Shown one piece after another: positions 35,566-44,806 of a stretch of DNA of 64,000 nucleotides (position 1 is the first letter of the stretch; each line of letters opens with the position of its first letter). The position numbers and the translations under genes were made by a program. The DNA is from Alphaproteobacteria bacterium. Lineage in GTDB: Bacteria > Pseudomonadota > Alphaproteobacteria > Caulobacterales > Maricaulaceae. Location: NCBI GenBank assembly GCA_016124665.1, contig WGNH01000008.1, positions 62,001 through 126,000 of the forward strand. Direction: 5' to 3'. Below the pieces are notes generated by a model. The model saw only the letters and a list, made by a program, of their open reading frames with translations, was not told the origin of the DNA and ran no database searches.

Positions 35566-36774
35566 ATGCCCCGCGCCAGCGACATTCTGATCGTCCTCAC
35601 CTACGCCATGATTGCCGTGGTGTCGGCGCTGGCATTCGAGCGTCTCGGGTTGATGTCGACAAGCTTTGCCTGGCTGATGGGAGCCGGCGTCTTCCTGATC
35701 GCAGGTCAGGCGCATTCTGCTGCCGCCCGCTCTATCGAGCGGCGGGAAATGCTTGCCGAGATCGAGGCGCTTAAAGCCGCCAATCTCGACCTTGCCGAGG
35801 AAATGGCTGAAGCGCAGTCCCGGTTGGACACGATCGCCGACACGATCCGTGCAGAGGCCCATCAACGCGAAGAGACACTGACAAACGAGGTGCGTGTGCT
35901 GGAGGACCTGGTGCGGCGGATGGGAGCCGGGGCACCTGCGTCTGCTGCCAATGCCGGCGTTGCCAGTCAGAACCCGGTAGATATCGACATCGTCCGGGAT
36001 GCTCTGGCCGCCAACCGGGTCGATCTTTATCTGCAGCCCATTGTCTCATTGCCGCAGCGCAAGACCTATTTCTACGAGAGTTTCTCGCGGCTGCGTGACC
36101 GTGCCGGCAATATCATTGCGCCGGCCGCCTTCATCCGTGCCGCCGAGGATGCCGGCCTGATGGCCGAAGTGGACAATCTGCTCCTGTTCCGCTGTGTCCA
36201 GATTGTGCGCCGCCTGACGCAATCAGACCGGCGGATCGGCATTTTCTGCAATGTCTCGCTCCGGTCCCTGGCGGACGAGGATTTCTTCCCGAATTTCCTT
36301 GATTACATGCGCCGGAATTCCGATCTCGCGAGCTCGCTGATCTTCGAGGTATCGCAGGCGGCGTTTGAAGCGCGGACACCCGGGGCTGCCCGGAATATGG
36401 GACGGTTGGCTGATTTCGGTTTCCGCTTCTCGGTTGACCAGATGACCGATCTCAACAGCGATTTCTCCGACATGCAGCGGGCAGGCGTCCGGTTTGCGAA
36501 AGTCGAGGGGCAGCGACTGGTCACGGCCATCCGCAATCAGGAACCGATTGGCGGCCTTGAGGCCGGTGCGATCCAGGCGGAGGATATTCCGAGCCTGTTT
36601 GCCAAATACGGAATGGATCTGATCGCGGACAAGGTCGAGCAGGAGCAGACCGTCGTTGAGTTGCTGGATATCGATACCGGTTTTGCGCAGGGGCATCTGT
36701 TTGGCGAACCGCGTCCAGTCCGCGATGATATCCTCGACGAAACCACGACCCAGCCTATCCGCCGCTCGGCGTGA
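35566..36774 (+). CDS. tipF: TipF-like degenerate EAL-domain protein (flagellar placement)
   Basis: In Caulobacter TipF binds c-di-GMP and recruits flagellar parts to the new pole. 402 aa. Two N-terminal membrane segments (ILIVLTYAMIAVVSALAF, FAWLMGAGVFLIAG), a coiled coil at about residues 60-120, then an EAL domain from residue 140. The EAL motif is ESF, NVSLRSL and FEVSQ are kept, but the metal-binding DDFG motif reads VDQM, so it is a c-di-GMP-binding domain without phosphodiesterase activity. The domain order and degeneracy match TipF. The start has no clear SD and is preceded by a strong inverted repeat. Confidence 0.85.
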   Translation: MPRASDILIVLTYAMIAVVSALAFERLGLMSTSFAWLMGAGVFLIAGQAHSAAARSIERREMLAEIEALKAANLDLAEEMAEAQSRLDTIADTIRAEAHQREETLTNEVRVLEDLVRRMGAGAPASAANAGVASQNPVDIDIVRDALAANRVDLYLQPIVSLPQRKTYFYESFSRLRDRAGNIIAPAAFIRAAEDAGLMAEVDNLLLFRCVQIVRRLTQSDRRIGIFCNVSLRSLADEDFFPNFLDYMRRNSDLASSLIFEVSQAAFEARTPGAARNMGRLADFGFRFSVDQMTDLNSDFSDMQRAGVRFAKVEGQRLVTAIRNQEPIGGLEAGAIQAEDIPSLFAKYGMDLIADKVEQEQTVVELLDIDTGFAQGHLFGEPRPVRDDILDETTTQPIRRSA

Positions 36775-36815
36775 AACGGTTTGAATCGCCAGCTGATCCC
36801 GCTAGGTAGGGCGGT

Positions 36816-37661
36816 ATGAAATCCGCACCTCATTTCAAAGATATCACCGACCGCTATTCGGCCGTCTTCTGTGATGTCTGGGGCGTCATCCGCGACGGCC
36901 ATTCCATACTGCCAGACGCCATCCAGGCCTTGCAAAATGTACGCAGGCGTGGCCTTCCGGTGATACTGGTATCGAATTCGCCGCGGCCGGCCCATTATGT
37001 TTCGCGTCAGCTTACCCTGATGGGCGCACCGGACAATGCCTGGGACGGCATCGTCACGTCGGGAGACGCAACGCGGATCGCGCTGGACGACTACGCGCCG
37101 GGCCCCTTCTTCAAGATCGGTCCGCCCGGCGGAGATGATCTGCTCTATGCCGGGCTGGAGATTGCTTTCAGCGATGCCGAGGATGCGCTGGCCATTGTTT
37201 GTACGGGGCTGACAAGAGTGCTGGGCGAAACACCTGATGATTACCGGCCGCTTTTACAATCGCTGGCCGACCGGCAGCTGCCGATGATCTGCGCCAATCC
37301 GGATATTGTCGTCCAGGTCGGCGACGAACTTGTCTGGTGCGCGGGGGCGCTGGCGCGGCTCTATCGTGAGCTCGGCGGCAAGAGCGTCATAGCAGGCAAA
37401 CCGCACAAGCCCATCTACGATCTTGCCTATGACCTGCTTCAGGAGGTTGGCTGGCAAGAGGACCCGTCATCCGTGCTGGCAATTGGCGACGGGCCGGAGA
37501 CCGATCTGGCCGGCGCTGCGCGTATCGGTATCGATTCCCTTTTCATTGGAGATGGCATTCTGGGCGGCGATGTCGATGCGTCTGATGCCGATGCCGTCCG
37601 TCATTTGCTGGCGCAGTACAAGGTCACAGCGACATGGTTTTCGCGGCGCCTGATCTGGTGA
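36816..37661 (+). CDS. HAD-superfamily hydrolase, class IIA (TIGR01459 type)
   Basis: 281 aa. Motif I is FCDVWGVIRDG (nucleophile Asp plus Asp replaced by Trp-Gly-Val, as in the sugar-phosphatase-like IIA group). Motif II is LVSNSPR and motif III/IV AGKPHKPIYD with AIGDGPETDLAGA. This alphaproteobacterial clade is uncharacterised; it is probably a small-molecule phosphatase. It lies upstream of maoC, ribF and lspA on the same strand. Confidence 0.88.
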   Translation: MKSAPHFKDITDRYSAVFCDVWGVIRDGHSILPDAIQALQNVRRRGLPVILVSNSPRPAHYVSRQLTLMGAPDNAWDGIVTSGDATRIALDDYAPGPFFKIGPPGGDDLLYAGLEIAFSDAEDALAIVCTGLTRVLGETPDDYRPLLQSLADRQLPMICANPDIVVQVGDELVWCAGALARLYRELGGKSVIAGKPHKPIYDLAYDLLQEVGWQEDPSSVLAIGDGPETDLAGAARIGIDSLFIGDGILGGDVDASDADAVRHLLAQYKVTATWFSRRLIW

Positions 37662-37723
37662 GTGGTCTGGACAGGGCACCGGCGTTGCCGTCTAAAGGCG
37701 CTGAATTCAATGGAGCCCCGTAA

Positions 37724-38167
37724 ATGACGCAAAAGGCCCCCATTCCACTGGAAGATTTCTGCGTTGGCCAGTCTGCAGAGATTACACGCCTTGTTGATGA
37801 TGAGACTGTGCGCGCCTTTGCAGACGTTTCCGGCGATCACAACCCACTTCATCTGGATGAAGAATTTGCGCGGCGCACGCCATATCGCGGGCGTATTGCG
37901 CATGGCGCGCTGATTGCGTCCTACCTGTCGGCTCTGCTGGGTAATGAACTTCCGGGGCCCGGTTCGATTTTTGTCAGCATGGATCTCGGTTTCCGGTCTC
38001 CGGTCCGGATTGGCGATACGGTACGGTCGCGTGCAGAAATCACCTCCATTAACCTGAAGACTCGTATGCTCGAACTGTCGTGCTCCTGCAGTGTGGGCGA
38101 GACCGAAGTCATGACGGCGCGGGCTTCTGTCATGGTCCGGACGCGAAAACGGACGTCAGGGGAATAG
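37724..38167 (+). CDS. MaoC-family (R)-specific enoyl-CoA hydratase
   Basis: 147 aa, single hot-dog domain. The hydratase-2 motif is ADVSGDHNPLHLDEEFARRT, with the catalytic Asp/His pair in DHNPLH, followed by RGRIAHGALIASYLS. PhaJ-like: converts trans-2-enoyl-CoA to (R)-3-hydroxyacyl-CoA, for fatty acid or polyester metabolism. It lies 9 bp upstream of ribF, so co-transcription is likely, although the functions are unrelated. Confidence 0.9.
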   Translation: MTQKAPIPLEDFCVGQSAEITRLVDDETVRAFADVSGDHNPLHLDEEFARRTPYRGRIAHGALIASYLSALLGNELPGPGSIFVSMDLGFRSPVRIGDTVRSRAEITSINLKTRMLELSCSCSVGETEVMTARASVMVRTRKRTSGE

Positions 38168-38176
38168 CGCCGCAAC

Positions 38177-39100
38177 ATGCAGATTGTCGTAGGCCCGCCA
38201 CAATCCGACCTGCCGCCCAGCGTTCTGGCGCTGGGTAATTTTGATGGTGTGCACAAGGGACATCTGGAAGTCCTGAATACGGCGCTCGCAAAAGCCCGGG
38301 ACGCCGGATTTGTGCCTGCCGTTGCCGTTTTCGATCCGCATCCGCGGCGCTTTTTTCAGCCCGACTCAGCGCCTTTCCGTCTGATGGACGATATTCAGCA
38401 GACAGACGCCCTGCGCGATCTGGGGTTCGAGCGGCTTCACGTCCTGCCGTTCAACACTGCCATGTCGAGCATGATGCCCCGGGAGTTTGCCGACACTGTG
38501 CTGTGTGGCTGGGCCAATGCGCGGCATATCGTTGTCGGTGCCGATTTCGAATTCGGAAAAGGCCGCAGCGGTGATGTGACCATATTGACCGGAATCGGTT
38601 GGCAGGCCGGTTTTGGTGTGACCGGCGTGACGCTGAAGGCCGATGCCGGGGAGAAAATTTCCTCCAGCCAGATCCGCAAATATCTCGAGTCCGGTGATGT
38701 GGATGCGGCCGCGGAGCTGCTGGGGCGTCCATGGGCTGTCAGGGGTGTAGTGGAGCAGGGTGATCAGCGCGGACGCACAATCGGATTCCGGACCGCGAAT
38801 ATCAGCTTCGGCGATTATTGCCGCCCCCGATATGGTGTTTATGCGGTCCGCATCCAGGTGGCCGGGCAATGGTATCAGGGCGTGGCCAATGCCGGTTTGC
38901 GCCCCACGGTTGATGGCACAACCGAGCGGCTCGAAGTTCATATTTTCGATTTCGCGCAAGACATTTACGGTGAATTGGCGATTGTGGAATTTGCCGCTTT
39001 CCTGCGGCCTGAACAAAAGTTCAATGGACTCGAGGCTCTAAAGGCGCAAATTTCGGAGGATGCAAAGGCAGCGCGCATTGCGTTGTCTGGAGCGGCCTGA
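38177..39100 (+). CDS. ribF: Bifunctional riboflavin kinase / FAD synthetase
   Basis: Makes FMN and then FAD. 307 aa. The N-terminal adenylyltransferase domain has GNFDGVHKGH, FDPHPRRFF and the later ISSSQIRKYL. The C-terminal riboflavin kinase domain starts near residue 180 (GRPWAVRGVVEQGDQRGRT). The kinase motif, usually GFPTAN, reads GFRTAN, with the conserved Pro replaced by Arg; the Thr and Asn that contact the nucleotide and Mg are kept. All three FAD-dependent acyl-CoA dehydrogenases in this window depend on its product. Confidence 0.94.
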   Translation: MQIVVGPPQSDLPPSVLALGNFDGVHKGHLEVLNTALAKARDAGFVPAVAVFDPHPRRFFQPDSAPFRLMDDIQQTDALRDLGFERLHVLPFNTAMSSMMPREFADTVLCGWANARHIVVGADFEFGKGRSGDVTILTGIGWQAGFGVTGVTLKADAGEKISSSQIRKYLESGDVDAAAELLGRPWAVRGVVEQGDQRGRTIGFRTANISFGDYCRPRYGVYAVRIQVAGQWYQGVANAGLRPTVDGTTERLEVHIFDFAQDIYGELAIVEFAAFLRPEQKFNGLEALKAQISEDAKAARIALSGAA

Positions 39101-39147
39101 ACCTCCTTGCAGGGGGCAGGGCCATCAAACTGGCAAGTGGACAAGAC

Positions 39148-39669
39148 ATGTTTGAGCGGCGGACTTCCCGGGTGATCCCGATGGCCGGTTTCGGCATTGC
39201 CGTGCTTGTGATTGCCCTTGATCAGGCGAGCAAGTACTGGATGCTATACGGGCTGGATCTGATCAACCAATTGCCCGGCGAGCGCATAGAGGTCTTTTCC
39301 TTTTTCCATCTGACGATGGTCTGGAACCGGGGAATCAGTTTCGGATTTCTGCAGGCGCAAGCTTTCTGGCAGAGCCTGTTATTGATCCTGTTCTCACTGG
39401 CCGTTTCCGGGCTGCTGTCAAGCTGGATGCTGAAAGCCACGCGATGGCTGCAGGCCACGGCCTACGCCCTGATAATCGGTGGCGCTTTGGGCAATGCGAT
39501 TGACCGCGGCATATACGGTGCGGTGGCGGATTTCCTTGATTTCTCCAGCCTTCCCTTGCCCTTCGGCTTCGAGTTCGCCTGGGTATTCAATGTGGCGGAT
39601 GTTTCCATCAATATCGGTGTTCTTGCCCTTCTGATCGACCTTCTGGTCAATGATCGCGGCACAAGGTGA
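39148..39669 (+). CDS. lspA: Lipoprotein signal peptidase (signal peptidase II)
   Basis: Cleaves prolipoproteins at the lipobox in the inner membrane. 173 aa with four membrane spans. The two catalytic Asp are in GNAIDRGIYGAVADFLDF and FNVADVSINIG; DQASKYWM and the N-R-G motif VWNRGISFGFL are also conserved. It follows ribF by 47 bp; in most proteobacteria ileS lies between these two genes and it is absent here. It serves the many lipoproteins encoded nearby, including the next gene. Confidence 0.95.
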   Translation: MFERRTSRVIPMAGFGIAVLVIALDQASKYWMLYGLDLINQLPGERIEVFSFFHLTMVWNRGISFGFLQAQAFWQSLLLILFSLAVSGLLSSWMLKATRWLQATAYALIIGGALGNAIDRGIYGAVADFLDFSSLPLPFGFEFAWVFNVADVSINIGVLALLIDLLVNDRGTR

Positions 39670-39737
39670 GGGCCGGACTGGCGAAAGCCCCTGTCTTTGG
39701 TTAGAAAACAGCCGACAGAATTTTCGGGAGTATTTTT

Positions 39738-40262
39738 ATGCGTCAGCGTTTTATCACGCTCGCCGTTCTCGCCGCCACGGTTGCGGTCGCAGGATGTGCC
39801 GGTGGCCGGGGTGCCGAGCCGGATGAATTCCGCGTTGTCACGATTGCGCCGCTGACGGTCCCGCCGGAGTATAATCTGCGTCCGCCGCGTCCCGGTGAAC
39901 CGCGTCCGGAAGAAATCTACCCGGATCAGGCGGCCCGTGCCGCATTGTTCGGCGCGCAGGGCGATTTTCAGGGCTCGGACGGTGAAGCGCTGCTCGTGGC
40001 TCGTGCCGGAGGCGGTGAAGCCGACCCGTTCATTCGCGCCATTATTGATGGTGAAACCGCAGCGGTTGTCCGCAAATCCACAGCTTTCAGCAATCAGATC
40101 CTTTTCTGGCGTGAAGGCACAGAAGGGATTGGCGATAATGCGGTTTCCATCGACGCCGAGGAAGAAGCCGAGCGTTTGCGGCTGATCCAGAGCGTGACCG
40201 GTGGCGGGACTGTAGAAATTGAACGTGATCGCGGCGGCATCGGGAAAATTCCGGGCCTCTAA
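39738..40262 (+). CDS. bamF: BamF-type lipoprotein (DUF3035)
   Basis: 174 aa. Lipobox VAGC (Cys20). The mature part is Pro-rich (DEFRVVTIAPLTVPPEYNLRPP) and the rest matches DUF3035, found only in alphaproteobacteria. In Caulobacter BamF is a component of the BAM complex that inserts outer-membrane beta-barrels. Its location behind lspA is conserved. It ends at a terminator 20 bp after the stop. Confidence 0.85.
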   Translation: MRQRFITLAVLAATVAVAGCAGGRGAEPDEFRVVTIAPLTVPPEYNLRPPRPGEPRPEEIYPDQAARAALFGAQGDFQGSDGEALLVARAGGGEADPFIRAIIDGETAAVVRKSTAFSNQILFWREGTEGIGDNAVSIDAEEEAERLRLIQSVTGGGTVEIERDRGGIGKIPGL

Positions 40263-40281
40263 CCTATAACATTTCCGATTC

Positions 40282-40313
40282 AAGGCGGCGCAGCTTCGGC
40301 TCGCCGCCTTTTT
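40282..40313 (+). terminator. Rho-independent terminator after bamF
   Basis: AAGGCGGCG, 10-nt loop containing CTTCGG, CGCCGCCTT and then TTT. Confidence 0.88.
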
Positions 40314-40332
40314 CATTGCTATGGAGAAATTG

Positions 40333-40620
40333 ATGACACAACTCCTCGCCATTTTCGCGACAGTTTTTCTCGCCGAACTTGGAGACAAGACACAGCTTGC
40401 AACCGTTTTGTTTGCCGCCGAACGCCAATCCTCGCCGCTATTCGTGTTTCTGGCGGCTTCGGCCGCGCTTGTGGCGTCAACCGCGTTGGCGGTCGCGCTC
40501 GGCACTGCTGCGGAAAGATGGCTGGCCTTTCTGCCACTGAAATTGCTGGCGGGTGCCGGTTTTATCCTGGTCGGCGGCTGGACGATTTTCGACCACTTCC
40601 GGACCGCCGCGCCCGCTTGA
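40333..40620 (+). CDS. Half-size GDT1/TMEM165 (UPF0016) family transporter
   Basis: 95 aa, three predicted spans. It carries a single copy of the ion-binding motif [13 protein letters not shown]; eukaryotic and many bacterial members have two copies in one chain. It would have to work as a dimer. The family exports Mn or Ca out of the cytosol. Start ATG 40333 has GGAG 6 bp upstream; ATG 40321 includes that site and is less likely. Confidence 0.85.
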   Translation: MTQLLAIFATVFLAELGDKTQLATVLFAAERQSSPLFVFLAASAALVASTALAVALGTAAERWLAFLPLKLLAGAGFILVGGWTIFDHFRTAAPA

Positions 40621-40651
40621 CCCAAGGCTCCGCCTCCCGGAGGCTGAGGTT

Positions 40652-42466
40652 ATGACCACAATCCGCCGACTCAGTCCCGAGACCGTCAACCGCATCGCTG
40701 CGGGTGAGGTGGTTGAGCGCCCGGCCAGCGTTGTGAAAGAGCTCGTGGAAAATGCGCTGGATGCCGGTGCCCGCCAGATTGATATCCATGCGGAAAAGGG
40801 CGGCCTTGCCCGGCTGACCGTCACCGATGATGGCGAGGGCATGGATGAAGTGCGGCTGGCGCTGTGTGTGGAACGCCATGCGACGTCGAAACTGCCCGTG
40901 GGCCGGGATGGGGAAGATGATCTTCTGAATATTGCGACTATGGGCTTTCGCGGAGAGGCATTGCCGTCCATCGGGTCCATTGCGCGATTGTCAATCACCA
41001 CTCAGGCCCGCGGTATGGCGGAGGCATTCTCGCTCGGCGTTGAAGGTGGCCGTCAGAGCGAAATCAAACCCGCCCCGCCCCTGGGCTCCGGCGGGACAAG
41101 GATTGATGTGCGCGATGTTTTCTACGCCACGCCTGCGCGTCTGAAGTTCATGAAGTTCGAACGCGCGGAAGCCAATGCGATTGCCGATGTGGTGCGGCGG
41201 CTGGCCCTGTCGCGGCCGGATACAGGCTTCACGCTGTCGATTGATGGCCGTTCGCGATTGGCACTGGCAGCCGAAAGCGGAGAGGATGCGCAGCGCCTGC
41301 GCCTATCGGCGATTCTGGGCAAGGATTTTGGCGAGAACGCGCTTGAGATTGATCAGGAGCGGGAAGGGGTCAGGATCACAGGGCTGGCCTCCCTGCCGAC
41401 TTTCAATCGCGGCTCGGCGCAGCATCAGTTTCTGTTCGTGAATGGCCGTCCGGTGCGCGACAAATTGCTGGGCGGTGCCGTTCGAGGGGCCTATCAGGAT
41501 TTTCTGGCGCGCGACCGCCATCCCGTTGCCGCCTTGTTTGTTGATCTCGAAGGCGGGCTGGTGGATGTGAATGTGCATCCGGCCAAGGCCGAGGTGCGCT
41601 TCCGCGATCCGGGCCTTGTCCGGGGGTTGATCGTGGGGTCCTTACGTCATGCACTGGCGGGGGCAGGGCACCGTGCTTCCACGACAGTTGCCGGGTTTGC
41701 GCTGGGCCGGGCGCGGCCGGAGGGTGCCGTGCACCAGACGCCTCACACGCTGATGGCGGCATGGGGCAGTCCCAGACCACCGGAAAACACACCGCTCGTG
41801 CAGGACCGGTCCGCCCGGGTCGAGGCGGATTTTGTGCGGCCAGACGGGTATGAATCGACCGCGCCGGATCCGGTTTCCGCACACGATCTGCCGCTCGGTG
41901 TGGCGCGCGCGCAGCTGCATGAAACCTATGTTGTTGCCCAGACACAGGACGGTATGGTGATTGTCGATCAGCATGCCGCGCATGAACGTCTGGTCTATGA
42001 GCGGATGAAGAAGATGCTGGCGGACTCCGGCGTTGCGAAACAGGCCTTGCTGGTTCCCGAGATCGTTGATCTTGATGCGGCGGAAGCCGAGCGGGTGCTG
42101 TCACGCGCAGATGAGCTCGCCGAACTGGGCCTGGTCGTGGAGGGCTTCGGTGCAAATTCCGTTGCCGTACGCGAAGTCCCGGCCCTGCTGGGCAAGCTGA
42201 ACGTTCAGGGCCTGATACGGGATCTGGCGGACGAGCTTTCCGAATATGACGCGGCCCTGTCGCTGAAGGAAAAGCTGGAGGAAGTCGTTGGCACCATGGC
42301 GTGTCACGGCTCTGTCCGTTCCGGCCGCCGCCTCTCGGGCGAGGAAATGAATGCGCTTTTGCGCGAAATGGAAGCCACGCCGCATTCCGGCCAGTGCAAT
42401 CATGGCCGCCCGACCTATGTCGAGCTCAAGCTGGCCGATATCGAGCGGCTTTTCGGGCGGCGGTGA
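40652..42466 (+). CDS. mutL: DNA mismatch repair protein MutL (endonuclease type)
   Basis: 604 aa from ATG 40652 (GGAGG 8 bp before). GHKL ATPase domain: [27 protein letters not shown] and [10 protein letters not shown]. The C-terminal domain carries the metal-dependent nicking motif DQHA-x2-E-x4-E ([12 protein letters not shown]), as expected where MutH is missing, and the supporting motifs ACHGSVRSG and QCNHGRPT (Asn where many have Pro). It nicks the strand containing the mismatch after MutS recruitment. Confidence 0.96.
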   Translation: MTTIRRLSPETVNRIAAGEVVERPASVVKELVENALDAGARQIDIHAEKGGLARLTVTDDGEGMDEVRLALCVERHATSKLPVGRDGEDDLLNIATMGFRGEALPSIGSIARLSITTQARGMAEAFSLGVEGGRQSEIKPAPPLGSGGTRIDVRDVFYATPARLKFMKFERAEANAIADVVRRLALSRPDTGFTLSIDGRSRLALAAESGEDAQRLRLSAILGKDFGENALEIDQEREGVRITGLASLPTFNRGSAQHQFLFVNGRPVRDKLLGGAVRGAYQDFLARDRHPVAALFVDLEGGLVDVNVHPAKAEVRFRDPGLVRGLIVGSLRHALAGAGHRASTTVAGFALGRARPEGAVHQTPHTLMAAWGSPRPPENTPLVQDRSARVEADFVRPDGYESTAPDPVSAHDLPLGVARAQLHETYVVAQTQDGMVIVDQHAAHERLVYERMKKMLADSGVAKQALLVPEIVDLDAAEAERVLSRADELAELGLVVEGFGANSVAVREVPALLGKLNVQGLIRDLADELSEYDAALSLKEKLEEVVGTMACHGSVRSGRRLSGEEMNALLREMEATPHSGQCNHGRPTYVELKLADIERLFGRR

Positions 42467-42580
42467 AGGCAGGCCGGATGTGCGGTGTGAATGCGCTGCA
42501 TCCCGATTCAGTTTTGCTTTATCCCTCAACCCTAGTGTTTCACTAACGATCAATCTTTTTGCCCGTTGCCGGAGTCCTTC

Positions 42581-43450
42581 ATGGTCCGCAAGCTGCTGCC
42601 CGTTGGCGTAATCATTGCCGCCTTTCTCGTAATTTCGGTGGCAGTTACCGCGTATTTCCTGATGCAAGGCGAGCGCACGGGCAGAGCTGTTGCTGCACGT
42701 GAGATCATTGTCCGGCTGACCATGATCAATAACGAGATCCAGCGCGAACGTGCCTATGTGACAGCTTTCGGTCATTCCGACATGCAGCATGAGGGCGTGC
42801 AACGGGAAATCGCGGCAACGGATGAGTATTGTCTGCTGCTTCTCCCGCAAATCGAGGCGATGACGAATGATGATGGTGTTCTCCGGTATCAGCGGGACGC
42901 GCTTGCCGTGATTGCGCCGGCACTGGAGCAACTGGCGGATATCCGGGCGAATGCCGGAGATCACAGCGTATCGCCATTCGAGACATTTGGCGCCTATACG
43001 GATCTGGTGAATACGATCACGCAGACCGCGGCCGAATTGCACGGGGAGTTGGATATTCCGGCGCATCAGCTGACCCTCGAAATCGAGCTGCTCGCACTGA
43101 TGGAACATCTCGCCCGGGAACGCGATTACGGTATGGCCGCGCTGACCGGTGCCATTCCCGAATCTGAAACTCTTCAACCACGGCAAGCCAATCTGGCCGC
43201 CCTCCAGCGATTGCAATCCGGCATACACGAGACACATTCAGCCGACTTGTCCTACGGTACGATGCTCGTGCCCTTTCTGACAGATATTTCCCGTCTTTAC
43301 CCTCTCGCTGGCAGAGGTGAATCCGCGCAAACCGGCGATGAAGCCGCCGATGCGGATACATGGTTCAATTCCATAACCGGTCATATCGATGCTGCGCGAT
43401 TGTTGCATACGCGCCTGCTCGTCACAGCCGGGCGCGATACCACGCAGTAA
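42581..43450 (+). CDS. Membrane-anchored NIT-domain protein without output domain
   Basis: 289 aa. Start ATG 42581 with GGAG 6 bp before. One N-terminal membrane anchor (VGVIIAAFLVISVAVTAYFL), then an all-helical domain with the nitrate/nitrite-sensing (NIT, PF08376) hallmarks RERAYVTAF near residue 48 and RERDYGMAALTG near 180. NIT domains normally sit between two membrane spans and feed HAMP, kinase or antiterminator modules. Here the protein ends after the sensor, with no second span and no signalling domain. It abuts rsmD on the opposite strand with no gap. It may act with a separate partner or be a relic. Confidence 0.72.
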   Translation: MVRKLLPVGVIIAAFLVISVAVTAYFLMQGERTGRAVAAREIIVRLTMINNEIQRERAYVTAFGHSDMQHEGVQREIAATDEYCLLLLPQIEAMTNDDGVLRYQRDALAVIAPALEQLADIRANAGDHSVSPFETFGAYTDLVNTITQTAAELHGELDIPAHQLTLEIELLALMEHLARERDYGMAALTGAIPESETLQPRQANLAALQRLQSGIHETHSADLSYGTMLVPFLTDISRLYPLAGRGESAQTGDEAADADTWFNSITGHIDAARLLHTRLLVTAGRDTTQ

Positions 43451-44017
43451 TCACTGGCCGCGTTTCAGAAACACCACTTTCGCAGCGCCCCAGATGCGTT
43501 CATCGACCGGCTCCCAGCCGGGGAAATCCGGCACGTCCTCATCCGTTGCGATTTCCAGCACGGCCAACGCATCATCGCTTACCCAACAGCCGTCAATCAG
43601 GCCAGCAAGGGCGGGCGGGGCGAGACCCCCGTCATAGGGCGGGTCAAGGAAAACGAGATTGAAGGGTAAGCCGAGCTTGGCCGGTTTCTCGCCGAGATCC
43701 GTTGCGGACCGGCGGTGAAGCCGGGTAATCCCGAAGAGCTGGAGCGCCTCGATATTGTCGCGGATGGTGCCGCGGGCTGCGGCATCTGTTTCCACGAAAA
43801 GGCAGAAACCCGCGCCCCGGCTGATGGCTTCGAAGCCGAGCGCACCAGAACCTGCAAACAGATCCGCCACCCGTGCGCCTTCAAGCTGTGGAGCCCATGC
43901 GGCATGTTCCAGCACATTGAACATGGCTTGCCTGGCCTTGTCGGATGTAGGCCGCGTGTTGGCCCCCTTGGGCGCGCTCAGGGCCCGGCCTTTAAATCTC
44001 CCGGCGACGATACGCAT
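43451..44017 (-). CDS. rsmD: 16S rRNA (guanine966-N2)-methyltransferase RsmD
   Basis: 188 aa from ATG 44017; the frame to 44122 overlaps the upstream gene and is not used. MRIVAGRFKGRALSAPKG and RPTSDKARQAMFNVL at the N-terminus, AdoMet motif VADLFAGSGALGFEA and catalytic motif FLDPPYDGG are all diagnostic. Its start lies 1 bp after the stop of the pseudouridine synthase gene, forming an rRNA-modification operon. Confidence 0.93.
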   Translation of the reverse strand: MRIVAGRFKGRALSAPKGANTRPTSDKARQAMFNVLEHAAWAPQLEGARVADLFAGSGALGFEAISRGAGFCLFVETDAAARGTIRDNIEALQLFGITRLHRRSATDLGEKPAKLGLPFNLVFLDPPYDGGLAPPALAGLIDGCWVSDDALAVLEIATDEDVPDFPGWEPVDERIWGAAKVVFLKRGQ

Positions 44018-44018
44018 G

Positions 44019-44792
44019 TCAGTCCTTTCCGCCGAGAAAATGGCCGCACTGATCCTGCAGCACGCGTTCGGGAACGGATTTGACCTCGCCAGGTTGCAGA
44101 TTGCCCAGCTGGAAAGGCCCATAGGAGATCCGGATCAGGCGGTTCACCGTCATGCCGACAGCCGCCAGCGCTTTGCGGATTTCCCGGTTCTTGCCCTCGC
44201 GCAGGGAGACGTTCAGCCACTTGTTACCGCCCTGCTCGCGTTCAATCTCCACTTCGATCGGGCCGTATTTCACGCCTTCGGCAGTGATGCCCTTGCGCAG
44301 CTTTTCCAGCTCGACCTCGGTCACACGGCCGAATGCCCGGACCCGGTAGCGCCGCGCCCAGCCGGTTGAGGGTAATTCCAGCGCACGCGAAAGTTCGCCA
44401 TTATTGGTGAGGAGAAGCAGGCCTTCCGAATTCAGATCCAGACGCCCGATCGAGATGACGCGTCCCAGTTCCTTCGGCAGCTTCTGGAAGACCGTGTCGC
44501 GGCCCTCCGGATCCTTGTGAGAGGTCACAAGGCCTGTGGGCTTGTGATAGCGCCAAAGACGGGTTTTCTCCGGTTCGCCAACGGGCTTGCCATCGACGGC
44601 GATCCTGTCCTTTGGCGAAACATTCAGGGCCGGACTCGTCAATGTCTTTCCATTGACGGTCACCCGGCCGTCCGCGATCAGCTGTTCGGACCCGCGGCGG
44701 CTGGCGATGCCGGCCCGCGCGAGCACTTTCGCAATGCGTTCTCCGGAGTTTTGATGATCTGCCAATGCTTGACCCTTCTGCGCTTCACGCAT
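44019..44792 (-). CDS. Pseudouridine synthase, RsuA/RluB type
   Basis: 257 aa. An N-terminal S4 RNA-binding domain (RIAKVLARAGIASRRGSEQL) is followed by the catalytic domain with Asp in GRLDLNSEGLLLLTN and the family motif REGKNREIRKALAAVG. By composition it is closer to RluB (23S U2605) than to RsuA. The start is not certain: ATG 44792 leaves just 14 bp to the divergent tadA, and a TTG nine codons in is an alternative. Confidence 0.9.
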   Translation of the reverse strand: MREAQKGQALADHQNSGERIAKVLARAGIASRRGSEQLIADGRVTVNGKTLTSPALNVSPKDRIAVDGKPVGEPEKTRLWRYHKPTGLVTSHKDPEGRDTVFQKLPKELGRVISIGRLDLNSEGLLLLTNNGELSRALELPSTGWARRYRVRAFGRVTEVELEKLRKGITAEGVKYGPIEVEIEREQGGNKWLNVSLREGKNREIRKALAAVGMTVNRLIRISYGPFQLGNLQPGEVKSVPERVLQDQCGHFLGGKD

Positions 44793-44806
44793 ACGCCGCA
44801 GGTGTC

